A stretch of 23,142 nucleotides of DNA from JBKDZR01 sp047971485 (GCA_047971485.1 JBKDZR010000113.1:1-23142), one strand, 5' to 3'; positions 1-7,019 are shown, counted from the stretch's first letter. Notes: a model not told the origin generated them from the letters alone. Translations and numbers: made by a program.

Positions 1-102
1 GCCATCGCGGCCGGCGCCGACCACATCGTCGTCGGACGCCCGATCTGGCAGGCAAAGGATCCTGCAGCAGCGGCGCGGGCGATTCTGGCGGAACTGTCCT
101 GA
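1..102 (+). CDS. pyrF: Orotidine 5'-phosphate decarboxylase, C-terminal end (partial)
   Basis: Only the last 33 codons and the TGA stop are in the window. They read AIAAGADHIVVGRPI followed by a WQAKDP turn and an alanine-rich final helix. The GADHIVVGRPI segment is the phosphate-binding end of the OMP decarboxylase TIM barrel: Gly and Arg hold the phosphate of OMP. By family knowledge the enzyme makes UMP in the cytoplasm as the last step of pyrimidine synthesis. The catalytic Asp-Lys-Asp region lies upstream of the window and cannot be checked. The next gene starts 421 bases downstream, so it is probably a separate unit. Another phosphate-binding TIM-barrel protein is possible but less likely given the exact VGRPIW sequence. 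Confidence 0.85.
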   Translation, partial: AIAAGADHIVVGRPIWQAKDPAAAARAILAELS

Positions 103-120
103 GGCGGCCATCGCCGCCTC
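101..120 (+). terminator. Hairpin immediately after pyrF, weak terminator candidate
   Basis: GAGGCGG (101-107) pairs perfectly with CCGCCTC (114-120) across a 6-base loop, overlapping the pyrF stop codon. No T-run follows, so it may be a Rho-dependent 3' end or an mRNA-stabilising hairpin rather than a classic intrinsic terminator. Confidence 0.35.
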
Positions 121-523
121 GTATCTCAGCGTTCTCCAGAAGCGGTTTTGGGGGCAAATCTGTCGTTACCATCAGAAGAGCACGCCGCGCCAGCGCCGGA
201 CCGGGGGCGGGCGCACCCAGCCTATGAGCGGCGCTATTTATGGTGGCCGTGGTAGCGCGACCTCAGAGGTTTGGGCTTAAATCAGCCAAAGCGCCAGACG
301 GGTGGGCCGGTCCGGCGCTGGCGCGGCGCCCTTCGGGCTTGTTCCGCGCCGGGAGGGAGCAACGGTCAGAATGCCCTCAAAGCAAACAGTCGTGGACACC
401 AAACAAGGGACAGCTCGGCCCCCAGAAAGCCGGTTTGGGACAGCTTCACGCAGTCCGCAGGCTTGCACGCCACCCGCGCTGCGTCTAGCAAGGTGGGAAA
501 CCCTTGCCGAAGGCCATAGCAGC
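103..523. other. 421-base stretch without a convincing gene, rich in inverted repeats
   Basis: Reading frames here translate to Arg/Pro/Gly-rich text with no family character and look accidental. What the stretch does hold is structure. There is a perfect 22-bp inverted repeat (183-204 with 307-328). A hairpin alternative to its right arm forms from GGCGCGG at 320-326 with CCGCGCC at 344-350. Further down, CCAAAC (399-404) can pair with GTTTGG (433-438), and this second element overlaps a direct repeat GGGACAGCT at 407-415 and 437-445. All of this lies between pyrF and sseA, so it could be the 5' leader of sseA or an independent small RNA gene. I see no confident promoter or T-run. Confidence 0.6.
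183..328. repeat. Perfect 22-bp inverted repeat closing a possible branched RNA fold
   Basis: The left arm (183-204, beginning CGCCGCGCCAGCG) is the exact reverse complement of the right arm (307-328), with 102 bases between. Inside, CACCC (214-218) can pair with GGGTG (300-304). GCGCTA (231-236) pairs with TAGCGC (253-258). TTTGG-G-CT (270-277) pairs with AGCCAAA (284-290) with one bulged G. The nested pairing describes a closing helix, an inner helix and two hairpins, which looks like a structured RNA rather than a transposon end: there is no transposase or target-site duplication. I do not recognise it as SRP, 6S, RNase P or tmRNA. The repeat itself is certain; its function is unknown. Confidence 0.8.
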
Positions 524-1378
524 ATGACCCAGAGCGATCCGCAGACCCTTGTCACCACCGACTGGCTGGCCGCGCATCTGCGCGACCCCGATCTCCGCAT
601 TCTGGATGCCTCCTGGTATCTGCCGGATGCCGGGCGCGACGGGCTGACGGACTATAACCAGTCCCACATTCCCGGCGCACGTTTCTTCGATATCGACGAG
701 ATCAGTGATCAACGGTCCGAGATGCCGCACATGGCACCGCCACCGGAAAAGTTCATCTCGCGTCTGCGCCGGATGGGGGTGGGCGACGGCCATCAAGTGG
801 TCGTCTATGATGGGGCCGGAATGTTTTCCGCCCCGCGCGTATGGTGGCTGTTCCGCCTGATGGGCAAGACCGATGTCGCGGTGCTGGATGGCGGTTTCCC
901 GAAATGGCAGGCCGAGGGCCGCCCGGTCGAGGATCTGCCCCCCATGGTCCGCGACCGCCACATGACGGTGCAGCGCCAGGCCCATCGGGTGAAGGATGTC
1001 ACCCAGGTCGCCCATGCCTCGAAACTGGGCGATCACGAAATCATCGACGCCCGCGCCCCTGAACGGTTTCGTGGCGAAGCGCCCGAACCCCGCCCCGGCC
1101 TGCGCGCCGGCCATATTCCGGGGGCCAAGAGCCTGCATTTCAAGCAGGTCCTGAATCCGGACAATACGATGAAATCACCCGAAGATCTGCGCAAAGCCTT
1201 TGATGCGGCGGGCATCGACCTGACCAAGCCGGTCATCACCAGCTGCGGATCGGGGGTAACTGCAGCCATCCTCAGCCTGGCGCTGGAACGGTTAGGCAAA
1301 CGGGACCACGCACTTTACGATGGGTCCTGGGCCGAATGGGGCATGTTCAAGGATCTGGACGTGGCTACAGGCCCATGA
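524..1378 (+). CDS. sseA: 3-mercaptopyruvate sulfurtransferase (two-domain rhodanese)
   Basis: A 284-residue cytoplasmic sulfurtransferase that moves sulfur from 3-mercaptopyruvate (from cysteine transamination) to thiol or cyanide acceptors. It has an N-terminal inactive rhodanese domain (about 8-140, with LDASWYLP, HIPGARFFDI and LDGGFPKW) and a C-terminal catalytic domain (about 155-280, with IDARAPERFRG and HIPGA). The catalytic loop CGSGVTA starts at Cys241; this hexapeptide separates mercaptopyruvate from thiosulfate sulfurtransferases. The frame is open upstream to 302, but that part is not protein-like. The ATG at 524 is chosen because it begins the family's usual MTQxDPQTLV start and gives the normal length of about 280; GAAGG lies about 10 bases upstream. 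It ends in an ATGA overlap with the next gene, so the two are translationally coupled. Confidence 0.93.
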   Translation: MTQSDPQTLVTTDWLAAHLRDPDLRILDASWYLPDAGRDGLTDYNQSHIPGARFFDIDEISDQRSEMPHMAPPPEKFISRLRRMGVGDGHQVVVYDGAGMFSAPRVWWLFRLMGKTDVAVLDGGFPKWQAEGRPVEDLPPMVRDRHMTVQRQAHRVKDVTQVAHASKLGDHEIIDARAPERFRGEAPEPRPGLRAGHIPGAKSLHFKQVLNPDNTMKSPEDLRKAFDAAGIDLTKPVITSCGSGVTAAILSLALERLGKRDHALYDGSWAEWGMFKDLDVATGP

Positions 1379-2565
1379 CCCGGGTCTTTGCCGCAGCCCC
1401 CCGTCTGGGGGCCGACCCGATCGTTTCGGTGATGACAGCATTTCGCGCCGATCCCCGACCCGACAAGATCGACCTTGGGGTCGGAGTCTATCGCGATGCC
1501 GCCGGACAGACCCCGGTGTTCCGGGCAGTGGCCGCAGCGGAACGGCAGGTCTTGGACAGCCAGACCACCAAGGCCTACACCGCCCTGGCCGGGGATGAGG
1601 CCTATCATCGCGCGCTCGGTGCCCTGGCCCTGGGCCCTCAGGCAGACTGGTCGCGGCTGGCGGCGCTGGCGGCGCCTGGCGGCACCGGCGCCCTGCGTCA
1701 CGCCGCCGAACTGATCCGCGCCTGTCGTCCGGACAGCCAGTTCTGGCTGCCTGAACCGACCTGGCCCAACCATCCCGCGATCCTCAAGGCGATGCATCTG
1801 CGGTATCGCGGGTTTCGCTATTATGACGCCGCCCATGGCCGCGTCGATCCCGAGGCGATGCTGGCCGATCTGGCCGCTGTCGCCCCTGGCGACGTGGTGT
1901 TGCTGCATGGTGGATGCCACAATCCGACGGGCGCCGATCCGGATGCGGAAACCTGGGCGGCGCTGGCCGATCTGTGCGCACAGCGCGGGGCGATCCCCCT
2001 GATCGACACGGCCTATCAGGGATTCGGCCGTGGGCTGGATGCGGATATGGCCGGACCACGCCACATGCTGGGCCAGGTCCCCGAGGCCTTGGTCGCGCTG
2101 AGCTGTTCGAAGAATTTCGGATTGTACCGGGAACGCGCCGGTCTGCTTCTGGTCCAATCGGCCGCCTCGGATCGGAATATCGTACAAGACGCCCTGGCCT
2201 GGCAGAATCGGCTGGCCTATGCGTTTCCGCCCGATCATGGCGCCCGCGTGGTCACGACGATCCTGGAGGATCCGGCGCTGCGCCAGGACTGGCAGGACGA
2301 GTTGACCGGCATGCGCGACCGGATCGGCCACCTGCGCAAGGCCCTGGCCGAGGCGCTGCGGACCCGGCTGAATGCGGCGCGCATGGATTGGCTGGCTGAC
2401 GGGCGGGGCATGTTCAGCCTGCTGCCCCTGTCCCCCGATCAGGTGGAAACGCTGCGCAACCGGCATGGGATTTACATGATCCCCGACGGGCGCATCAATC
2501 TGGCCGGCGCCGCGACCGAGGACATGCCGCGCATCGCCGACGCCCTGGCCGATTGCGGGCTCTGA
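1375..2565 (+). CDS. Class I aminotransferase, aromatic/aspartate type
   Basis: A 396-residue PLP enzyme of the AspC/TyrB family that transfers amino groups between aromatic or dicarboxylic amino acids and 2-oxoglutarate. Visible motifs are IDLGVGVYRD (32-41), W130 in PTWPNH, CHNPTG (181-186), DTAYQGFGRG (211-220, Asp211 to the PLP ring nitrogen and Tyr214 to its hydroxyl), and SCSKNFGLYRERAG with the PLP lysine at Lys246. Arg373 in GRINLAG should hold the substrate carboxylate. The start at 1375 shares ATGA with the sseA stop; an in-frame ATG at 1336 would lie inside sseA and is rejected. Pairing with sseA makes sense: aminotransferases of this family can convert cysteine to mercaptopyruvate, the SseA substrate (inference). 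Substrate preference (tyrB versus aspC) cannot be read from sequence. Confidence 0.92.
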   Translation: MTRVFAAAPRLGADPIVSVMTAFRADPRPDKIDLGVGVYRDAAGQTPVFRAVAAAERQVLDSQTTKAYTALAGDEAYHRALGALALGPQADWSRLAALAAPGGTGALRHAAELIRACRPDSQFWLPEPTWPNHPAILKAMHLRYRGFRYYDAAHGRVDPEAMLADLAAVAPGDVVLLHGGCHNPTGADPDAETWAALADLCAQRGAIPLIDTAYQGFGRGLDADMAGPRHMLGQVPEALVALSCSKNFGLYRERAGLLLVQSAASDRNIVQDALAWQNRLAYAFPPDHGARVVTTILEDPALRQDWQDELTGMRDRIGHLRKALAEALRTRLNAARMDWLADGRGMFSLLPLSPDQVETLRNRHGIYMIPDGRINLAGAATEDMPRIADALADCGL

Positions 2566-2690
2566 ACCCGGGTCCACCAAACCGGGCGCTGGTTTCCGGA
2601 TAGGCATCCTGCACGATCGGACACGCCCACACCCGCCCCCGGATTGGCTTGAAAGCCAGGCAAACCTGTCGTAGCCAAGGCGCGTCCACG

Positions 2691-2717
2691 AAACCGGGCC
2701 ATCCTGACCCGGTTTTT
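2691..2717 (+). terminator. Intrinsic terminator after the sseA-aminotransferase operon
   Basis: AAACCGGG (2691-2698) pairs with CCCGGTTT (2708-2715) across a 9-base loop, and the T-run continues to 2717. It lies 126 bases after the aminotransferase stop. A small hairpin TGGCTTGAAAGCCA (2645-2658) precedes it. The orientation of the T-run fits plus-strand transcription. Confidence 0.75.
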
Positions 2718-2800
2718 ACACTGCCCGGCGTCTCGTTTTCCCGCTTGCGCCCCCGATGACAGATGACACCCTCCCCCCGGATCAGCCCTTACGGATCACC

Positions 2801-4999
2801 ATGCGCCTTTTTCTTCGTCTTCTTCTGATCTTCGGTCTGCTGACCGGCAGTGCCGCTGCCCAGGTGGCTTTGCCCGGTGCGGGCGGTTCCACTTCCGGAG
2901 CCACATCAGACACCCCGGCCGACACGTCAGTCGATACGCTGATCGGCATCCTTGAGGATGAAACCGCCCGCACCGCCCTGATCGACACCCTGCGCGGTGC
3001 CGCCGCCGAAGCCCCGCCGGCCAGTGCCAGTGCCCCCGCACAGACCCCGGGCATCGCGCAACTGGCGGCGGAATACACCCGCTCAACGGCCGAACAGGTG
3101 GCCCGGATCCTGCGTTCGGGCGAACAACTGCTGACCACCCTGACCCAGGCCGTGCAAGACACCAGCCGGATTGACCTGTCCAGGCTGACCCAGGTCGCCA
3201 CACACTTGGCGGTGGCCATGGCAGTGGTCTTTGGCACCTTCCTGATCCTGCGCCTGATCGCCTTTGGGCTGACCGCGCGCCTGGCCCGGCGTGCCGCTGC
3301 ACGGCCTGGCTGGATGACCCGGCTGGCCCTGCTGATCCCGACCGCCACGCTGGAAATCGGCTGTGTCCTGCTGGCCTGGGCCGGCGGCTATGGCTATTCG
3401 CTGATCTTTGGCACCTCGGAACAGATCGCCATTTATCAAACGCTTTTCCTGAACGCCTTTCTGATCAACGAATGTGCGAAGCTTCTGATGCGGCTTGTGA
3501 TCATGCCCCGCCATCAGGACCTGCGCCTGATCCCCCTGGACGATACCGGGGCCAGTTACTGGCACTTCTGGATCAGCCGGGCGGTCAGCCTTTTGGGCTA
3601 TGGCCTGCTGTTCGCCGTGCCCGTGTTGTCGATCGAGATTTCGGCCGGGGTCGGGCTGGCCATCCGGGAAATCACCATCCTGTTGACCGTTCTGATCCTG
3701 ATCCTGCTGATCCTGCAAAACCGCGAACCGGTGCGCGCCGCCCTGCGTCGCCGCGCCGAGGACGGTGCGGGGGGCATGCTGGGACGCGGCATGGGCGTGC
3801 TCAGCAACCACTGGCACCAGTTGACCATCCTTTACCTGCTGGTCTTTGTCACACTCTGGCTGACCGACCCCGGCGAAGCCGTGCAGTTCATGATCCGCGC
3901 GACCCTGCGTTCAGCGGCGGCGGTGATCGCCGGGATGATCGTCATGGCGGTGCTGTCGAGACTGATTGCCCTGGGGCTGCGCCTGCCCGAGGACCTGCGC
4001 ACGCGGCTGCCCTTGCTGGAACCGCGACTTAATGCCTTTGTGCCTTCGCTGCTGCGCGGGGTGCGTGCGGTGGTTTTCCTGGCCGTGATCCTGTCCATTG
4101 TCGATGCCTGGCACCTGCTGGACGTGGCAGGGTGGGTGCTGTCGGCCGACGGACGCAGCCTGATCGGCCGGCTTCTGGGGGCTGCCGCCATCCTGCTGGC
4201 CGGGGCTTTCATCTACCTGGCCATGACATCCTGGGTGGAATATCGGCTGAACCCCGAGGTCGGATCCATCCCGACAACCCGCCAGATCACCCTTCTTTCC
4301 CTGTTGCGCAATGCCCTGACCATCCTGTTGTGCATCATCCTGATGATGATGGTCCTGGCGCAACTGGGCATGAACATCGCCCCCCTGATCGCCGGGGCCG
4401 GGGTGTTTGGCCTGGCCATCAGTTTCGGGGCCCAGAAATTCGTTCAGGATGTGATCACAGGCGCTTTCATCCAACTGGAAAACGCCATGAACACCGGCGA
4501 TGTGGTGACGCTGGGGGGAACGACCGGCATGGTGGAACGGCTGTCGATCCGGTCGGTTTCGCTGCGCTCAGCGGATGGATCGCTGCATTTCATCCCCTTT
4601 TCCTCGGTGGATATGGTGTCGAATTTCACCAAGCATTTCAGCTATTACCTGATCGATATGGGCGTCGCCTATCGCGAGAACATCACCGAGGTGAAGGCCG
4701 CCATGCGCGAGGCCTTTGAGCGGCTGTGCGAGAATGAGGAACTGGCCGTCCACATCCTTGAGGATCTGGACCTTCTCGGGGTCACGGCATTCGCCGACTC
4801 TGCCGTTGTGGTCCGGGCCCGGATCAAGACCGTACCCGGCATGCAATGGCTGGTGGGGCGCGCCTATAACGAACGCCTCAAGGAGGTGTTCGATGCCCAG
4901 AACATCGAGATCCCCTTTCCCCATGTCACGCTTTACATGGGAGAGGGCAAGCAGGGCATGGCCCCGCCGCTGCGGATGGTCGAACCCGAAAAGGGCTGA
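2801..4999 (+). CDS. Large MscS-family mechanosensitive channel (YbiO-like)
   Basis: A 732-residue inner-membrane protein. It has a cleavable signal peptide (1-21, ending SAAAQ), a periplasmic Ala/Thr-rich linker, many hydrophobic segments from about residue 130, and a C-terminal MscS core. The core has the pore-lining Gly/Ala helix (APLIAGAGVFGLAISFGAQ), then FVQDVITGAFIQLENAMNTGDVV and the beta domain VERLSIRSVSLRS with FIPFSSVDMVSNFTK. Length and order match E. coli YbiO (741 residues), a channel that opens under membrane tension to release solutes on osmotic downshift. The start at 2801 puts the signal peptide at the N terminus; an in-frame ATG at 2756 would add 15 residues with no ribosome site. 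It has its own transcription unit after the terminator at 2691-2717. Its stop codon directly abuts that of arfB (TGATCA across 4997-5002). Confidence 0.9.
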   Translation: MRLFLRLLLIFGLLTGSAAAQVALPGAGGSTSGATSDTPADTSVDTLIGILEDETARTALIDTLRGAAAEAPPASASAPAQTPGIAQLAAEYTRSTAEQVARILRSGEQLLTTLTQAVQDTSRIDLSRLTQVATHLAVAMAVVFGTFLILRLIAFGLTARLARRAAARPGWMTRLALLIPTATLEIGCVLLAWAGGYGYSLIFGTSEQIAIYQTLFLNAFLINECAKLLMRLVIMPRHQDLRLIPLDDTGASYWHFWISRAVSLLGYGLLFAVPVLSIEISAGVGLAIREITILLTVLILILLILQNREPVRAALRRRAEDGAGGMLGRGMGVLSNHWHQLTILYLLVFVTLWLTDPGEAVQFMIRATLRSAAAVIAGMIVMAVLSRLIALGLRLPEDLRTRLPLLEPRLNAFVPSLLRGVRAVVFLAVILSIVDAWHLLDVAGWVLSADGRSLIGRLLGAAAILLAGAFIYLAMTSWVEYRLNPEVGSIPTTRQITLLSLLRNALTILLCIILMMMVLAQLGMNIAPLIAGAGVFGLAISFGAQKFVQDVITGAFIQLENAMNTGDVVTLGGTTGMVERLSIRSVSLRSADGSLHFIPFSSVDMVSNFTKHFSYYLIDMGVAYRENITEVKAAMREAFERLCENEELAVHILEDLDLLGVTAFADSAVVVRARIKTVPGMQWLVGRAYNERLKEVFDAQNIEIPFPHVTLYMGEGKQGMAPPLRMVEPEKG

Positions 5000-5428
5000 T
5001 CAGTCGCCTGGGATATCGGTCAGCCGGCCCCGGGCGGATTTCACATCGCTGCGGGCTTTCTTGGCGCGAATCCGGCGTTCGATGCTGGACCGGGTCGGTT
5101 TCGTCGGGATCCGCCGTTTCGGGGCGATCAGCGCCTTCTGGATCAAGGAGATCAGGCGCAGACGGGCGATCTCGCGGTTGCGAGCCTGGCTGCGGGTGTC
5201 CTCGGCGCGCAGGACAATGGCGCCATCCTCGGTCCAGCGGCGCCCGGCAATGCGCCGCAACCGGGTCTTGACCGGCGCCGGCAAGCCAGGGCTGCGCGCC
5301 GCCTCGAACCGCAGTTCGACCGCCGTGGAAACCTTGTTCACATTCTGTCCACCAGGCCCGGACGCGCGGGTGAACTGTTCCGTGATCTCCCAATCCTGGA
5401 TGACGAGGTCGGGGCTGATCCGCAGCAT
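5000..5428 (-). CDS. arfB: Alternative ribosome-rescue factor / peptidyl-tRNA hydrolase ArfB
   Basis: A 142-residue protein with the release-factor catalytic motif GGQ at 26-28 (GPGGQNVNKVST). A class I release-factor domain follows, then a basic C-terminal tail (KKARSDVKSARGR) that enters the empty mRNA channel of stalled ribosomes. It cleaves peptidyl-tRNA on ribosomes stuck at mRNA ends, as a backup to trans-translation. Length and GGQ position match E. coli YaeJ/ArfB. The frame is open to 5464, but the start at 5428 is preferred because AGGAAGA lies just upstream and MLRISPDLVI is the family start. Upstream on the same strand sits a short reading frame with an exceptional Shine-Dalgarno site (5553-5625), which may be part of its leader. 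Confidence 0.93.
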   Translation of the reverse strand: MLRISPDLVIQDWEITEQFTRASGPGGQNVNKVSTAVELRFEAARSPGLPAPVKTRLRRIAGRRWTEDGAIVLRAEDTRSQARNREIARLRLISLIQKALIAPKRRIPTKPTRSSIERRIRAKKARSDVKSARGRLTDIPGD

Positions 5429-5534
5429 GGCATCTTCCTGAACAAAACCAAGAAGGGCCGCCATTGGGGCGACCCTTCCGAGAAGTACTGGGAGGCGGGG
5501 CCGGTCAGGCCGATCGCCAACTCAGGTGGCCTGT

Positions 5535-5548
5535 GGCCCGTGCGGGCC
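5535..5548. repeat. GC-rich hairpin in the arfB leader
   Basis: GGCCCG and CGGGCC form a perfect 6-bp stem around TG, directly downstream (minus strand) of the short frame ending at 5553. No T-run follows in either direction, so a simple terminator is unlikely. Confidence 0.5.
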
Positions 5549-5552
5549 TGCC

Positions 5553-5609
5553 TTAACGGCACCCCCCCTGAGCAGTTCCGGTCCCTTTCTCCAATGACTC
5601 TCTCGACAC
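5553..5609 (-). CDS. Possible 18-residue leader peptide upstream of arfB
   Basis: A GTG start at 5609 lies 7 bases after AGGAGG in the strongest Shine-Dalgarno site of the window. The frame reads MSRESLEKGTGTAQGGCR and stops at TAA (5555-5553), 124 bases before arfB. A run of seven G (5568-5562, minus strand) lies near its end. A one-base backward slip there would enter a longer frame that runs into arfB (to 5338). I know no protein family for it. Alternatives are a ribosome-binding leader with no functional peptide, or a remnant of a longer gene broken in the G-run. The ribosome site is clear; the coding status is a guess. Confidence 0.35.
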   Translation of the reverse strand: MSRESLEKGTGTAQGGCR

Positions 5610-5625
5610 TGGATCACCTCCTTTC
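5609..5625 (-). promoter_or_regulatory. Full-length Shine-Dalgarno site complementary to the 16S rRNA tail
   Basis: The minus strand reads GAAAGGAGGTGATCCAG, a 17-base perfect complement of the conserved 16S rRNA 3' end (CTGGATCACCTCCTTTC on the plus strand). Normal sites match only 4-7 bases. It is placed at ideal spacing (7 bases) from the GTG at 5609. No other part of 16S rRNA is present, so it is not an rRNA fragment. Confidence 0.7.
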
Positions 5626-5704
5626 CTTGTTTCACCTGTCCTGATCCTGCGCCCACCCGAACGGCTTGTCAAAGATTTTAGCGCATTTCCGATGATAGCT
5701 GGTC

Positions 5705-5727
5705 ATGGTTAGCACGCTCGTAACCAT
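5705..5727. promoter_or_regulatory. Operator-like inverted repeat upstream of the VPxPA protein
   Basis: ATGGTTA (5705-5711) and TAACCAT (5721-5727) are perfect 7-bp arms around 9 bases, ending 19 bases before the start codon at 5747. Size and placement suggest a dimeric repressor site or a leader hairpin. The regulator is unknown. Confidence 0.45.
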
Positions 5728-5746
5728 TCTGCGCGAAGCTGGCGCC

Positions 5747-6430
5747 ATGAAAAAGCTCTGCACCTTGGCGGCCAGCGCCGCACTTATTGCTTCAGCGTCG
5801 TGCGCGATGGCCGCGACCCAGCAAATATTCTTTGATGATTTCAATGCTGATACCATCGAAACAAATGCCTACAGCCTGACCAATTGGACGGTTACACATG
5901 GCAGCGTGGATGTGTTCGGCCCATCAAACAACAATCAATACCCTGGCAACGGAACCTATGTTCATACGGCCGGCACCTCCTCCAACCCGGGGCGCATGAC
6001 AACTAGAGAAGTGCTGAACCTGGTGCCCGGGCTGACCTACACACTCAGCCTCGATCTCGGAAAACATTACAAGAACGCGCATTCCAGGCTGGCAATCCAC
6101 CTGGCAGACTGGAGTTATACGCTCACCTCTGCTGCAGGGATCGCAATGCCGAACTTCGTCCCGATGAGCTGGGATTTCACCGTCACCGAAACCAGTGGCC
6201 AGATCTCGATGGAGGCCTCTTTCGGGCTGGACCGCGGGTTCATCATCGACAATGTCGGGCTGAGCGTCCAGATGCCCGATCCGATCCCGGATCCCTCACC
6301 GGTACCGGTTCCGGCGGCCGGGGTGCTGTTGTTGGGCGGGCTGTCTCTGATGCGGCTGCTCAAGACAGCCGCAGGCCGGCAGGCTAGGACGAAATCGCAG
6401 GCGGCGCTGGCCGTAGCAACCGTGCGGTAA
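5747..6430 (+). CDS. Secreted protein with VPLPA-type C-terminal sorting signal
   Basis: A 227-residue exported protein. It has a signal peptide (MKKLCTLAASAALIASASCAMA, 1-22) and an Asn/Thr/Ser-rich beta domain (FFDDFNAD, NWTVTHGSVDVFG, then LVPGLTYTLSLDLG) typical of PEP-CTERM-class surface proteins. The tail has a Pro-rich spacer, VPVPA (186-190), a hydrophobic helix (AGVLLLGGLSLM) and basic residues. By family knowledge this tail is cut by an exosortase, a system linked to exopolysaccharide production. No exosortase is in the window. The start at 5747 fits the signal peptide; the in-frame ATG at 5705 lies inside an inverted repeat. Oddly, about 20 residues follow the usual end (after MRLLK) and overlap the convergent gene by 47 bases. 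Base composition is more AT-rich than its neighbours. The ligand or role is unknown. Confidence 0.8.
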   Translation: MKKLCTLAASAALIASASCAMAATQQIFFDDFNADTIETNAYSLTNWTVTHGSVDVFGPSNNNQYPGNGTYVHTAGTSSNPGRMTTREVLNLVPGLTYTLSLDLGKHYKNAHSRLAIHLADWSYTLTSAAGIAMPNFVPMSWDFTVTETSGQISMEASFGLDRGFIIDNVGLSVQMPDPIPDPSPVPVPAAGVLLLGGLSLMRLLKTAAGRQARTKSQAALAVATVR

Positions 6431-7019
6431 TCGCTCGGAACGGCACAAGGGACATCAGCGCCAGTGTCAGTTTGACCAACCAGTCGGCGACCCCAAGGGA
6501 CACCCACAACGGCACCATCGGACCCACGCCCAACAAGGGCAGCATGCCGTTAGCCCAGCTGACGTCGTTGCCGGGCTCGATGAAGCTGAAGGTCGCCGAG
6601 AACGCCACGCCGAAGAAGATGACGGTATCCAGCGCCGACCCGATCATCGTCGAGGCCAGGGGCGCACGCCACCAGGCCCCGCCACGCAGCCGGTCGAAGA
6701 CGGCAATATCCGTCAGCTGAGCGGCCAGAAAGGCCAGCCCCGACCCGACCGCAACCCGCCAGGTCACCAGCGGCCCGAACTCACCAGAAATCTGGGTGCC
6801 GACCAGCGAACAGACGACACCAACAGCAAACCCTGCGGCAACCACCCGGCGCGCCGCAGCGGCCCCATAGACACGGTTCATCACATCCGTGACCAGAAAG
6901 GCCAACGGGTAGGTAAACGCCCCCCAGGTCAGCCATTGACCAAAGAGAAACTGAACAAGGATATTCGAGGCGACAACGATCGCCGCCATGGCAAGAATGC
7001 CGGGCAGGTATCTGGGCAT
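6384..7019 (-). CDS. VUT/YhhQ-family transporter (queuosine precursor type)
   Basis: A 211-residue integral membrane protein with about six hydrophobic helices. It carries the VUT family signature near the start (ASNILVQF, then GAFTYPLAFLVTDVMNRVYG, with conserved Tyr-Pro and Thr-Asp). Homologues such as E. coli YhhQ import the queuosine precursors preQ0/preQ1 for tRNA modification. The frame extends to 7100, but MPRYLPGILAMAAIV at 7019 is the natural start because the first helix begins there; the ribosome site is weak. The 3' end overlaps the convergent gene at 5747-6430 by 47 bases. No queuosine gene lies nearby, so the substrate is assigned from the family only. Confidence 0.87.
   Translation of the reverse strand: MPRYLPGILAMAAIVVASNILVQFLFGQWLTWGAFTYPLAFLVTDVMNRVYGAAAARRVVAAGFAVGVVCSLVGTQISGEFGPLVTWRVAVGSGLAFLAAQLTDIAVFDRLRGGAWWRAPLASTMIGSALDTVIFFGVAFSATFSFIEPGNDVSWANGMLPLLGVGPMVPLWVSLGVADWLVKLTLALMSLVPFRAITARLLRPAPPAISS

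Larger units (their letters stand above)
5429..5746. other. Divergent intergenic region between arfB and the VPxPA protein
   Basis: 318 bases with no established gene. On the minus strand it holds an 18-codon frame behind a perfect Shine-Dalgarno site (5553-5625), then a GGCCCG-TG-CGGGCC palindrome (5535-5548) that could form a hairpin in the arfB leader. On the plus side it holds an ATGGTTA-N9-TAACCAT inverted repeat at 5705-5727. The part from about 5640 to 5746 is more AT-rich than its surroundings, as expected for a promoter of the gene at 5747. Confidence 0.6.

Noticed and set aside
183..328. The 22-bp repeats as terminal inverted repeats of a MITE or insertion sequence.
   Set aside because: No direct target duplication flanks the arms, no transposase remnant is inside, and the spacer has nested helices that fit an RNA fold better. 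Copies elsewhere in the genome could not be checked.
302..523. N-terminal extension of SseA by 74 residues.
   Set aside because: The extension is Arg/Pro/Gly-rich, overlaps the inverted-repeat region, and known SseA proteins start at the equivalent of 524.
1315..2607. 430-codon minus-strand open frame opposite the aminotransferase.
   Set aside because: Antisense shadow; the plus strand has the PLP lysine and other aminotransferase motifs.
5609..5625. Sequence identical to the 3' end of 16S rRNA on the plus strand, suggesting an rRNA fragment.
   Set aside because: Only these 17 bases match; the preceding 16S helix sequence is absent. On the opposite strand it is a Shine-Dalgarno site correctly spaced from a start codon.
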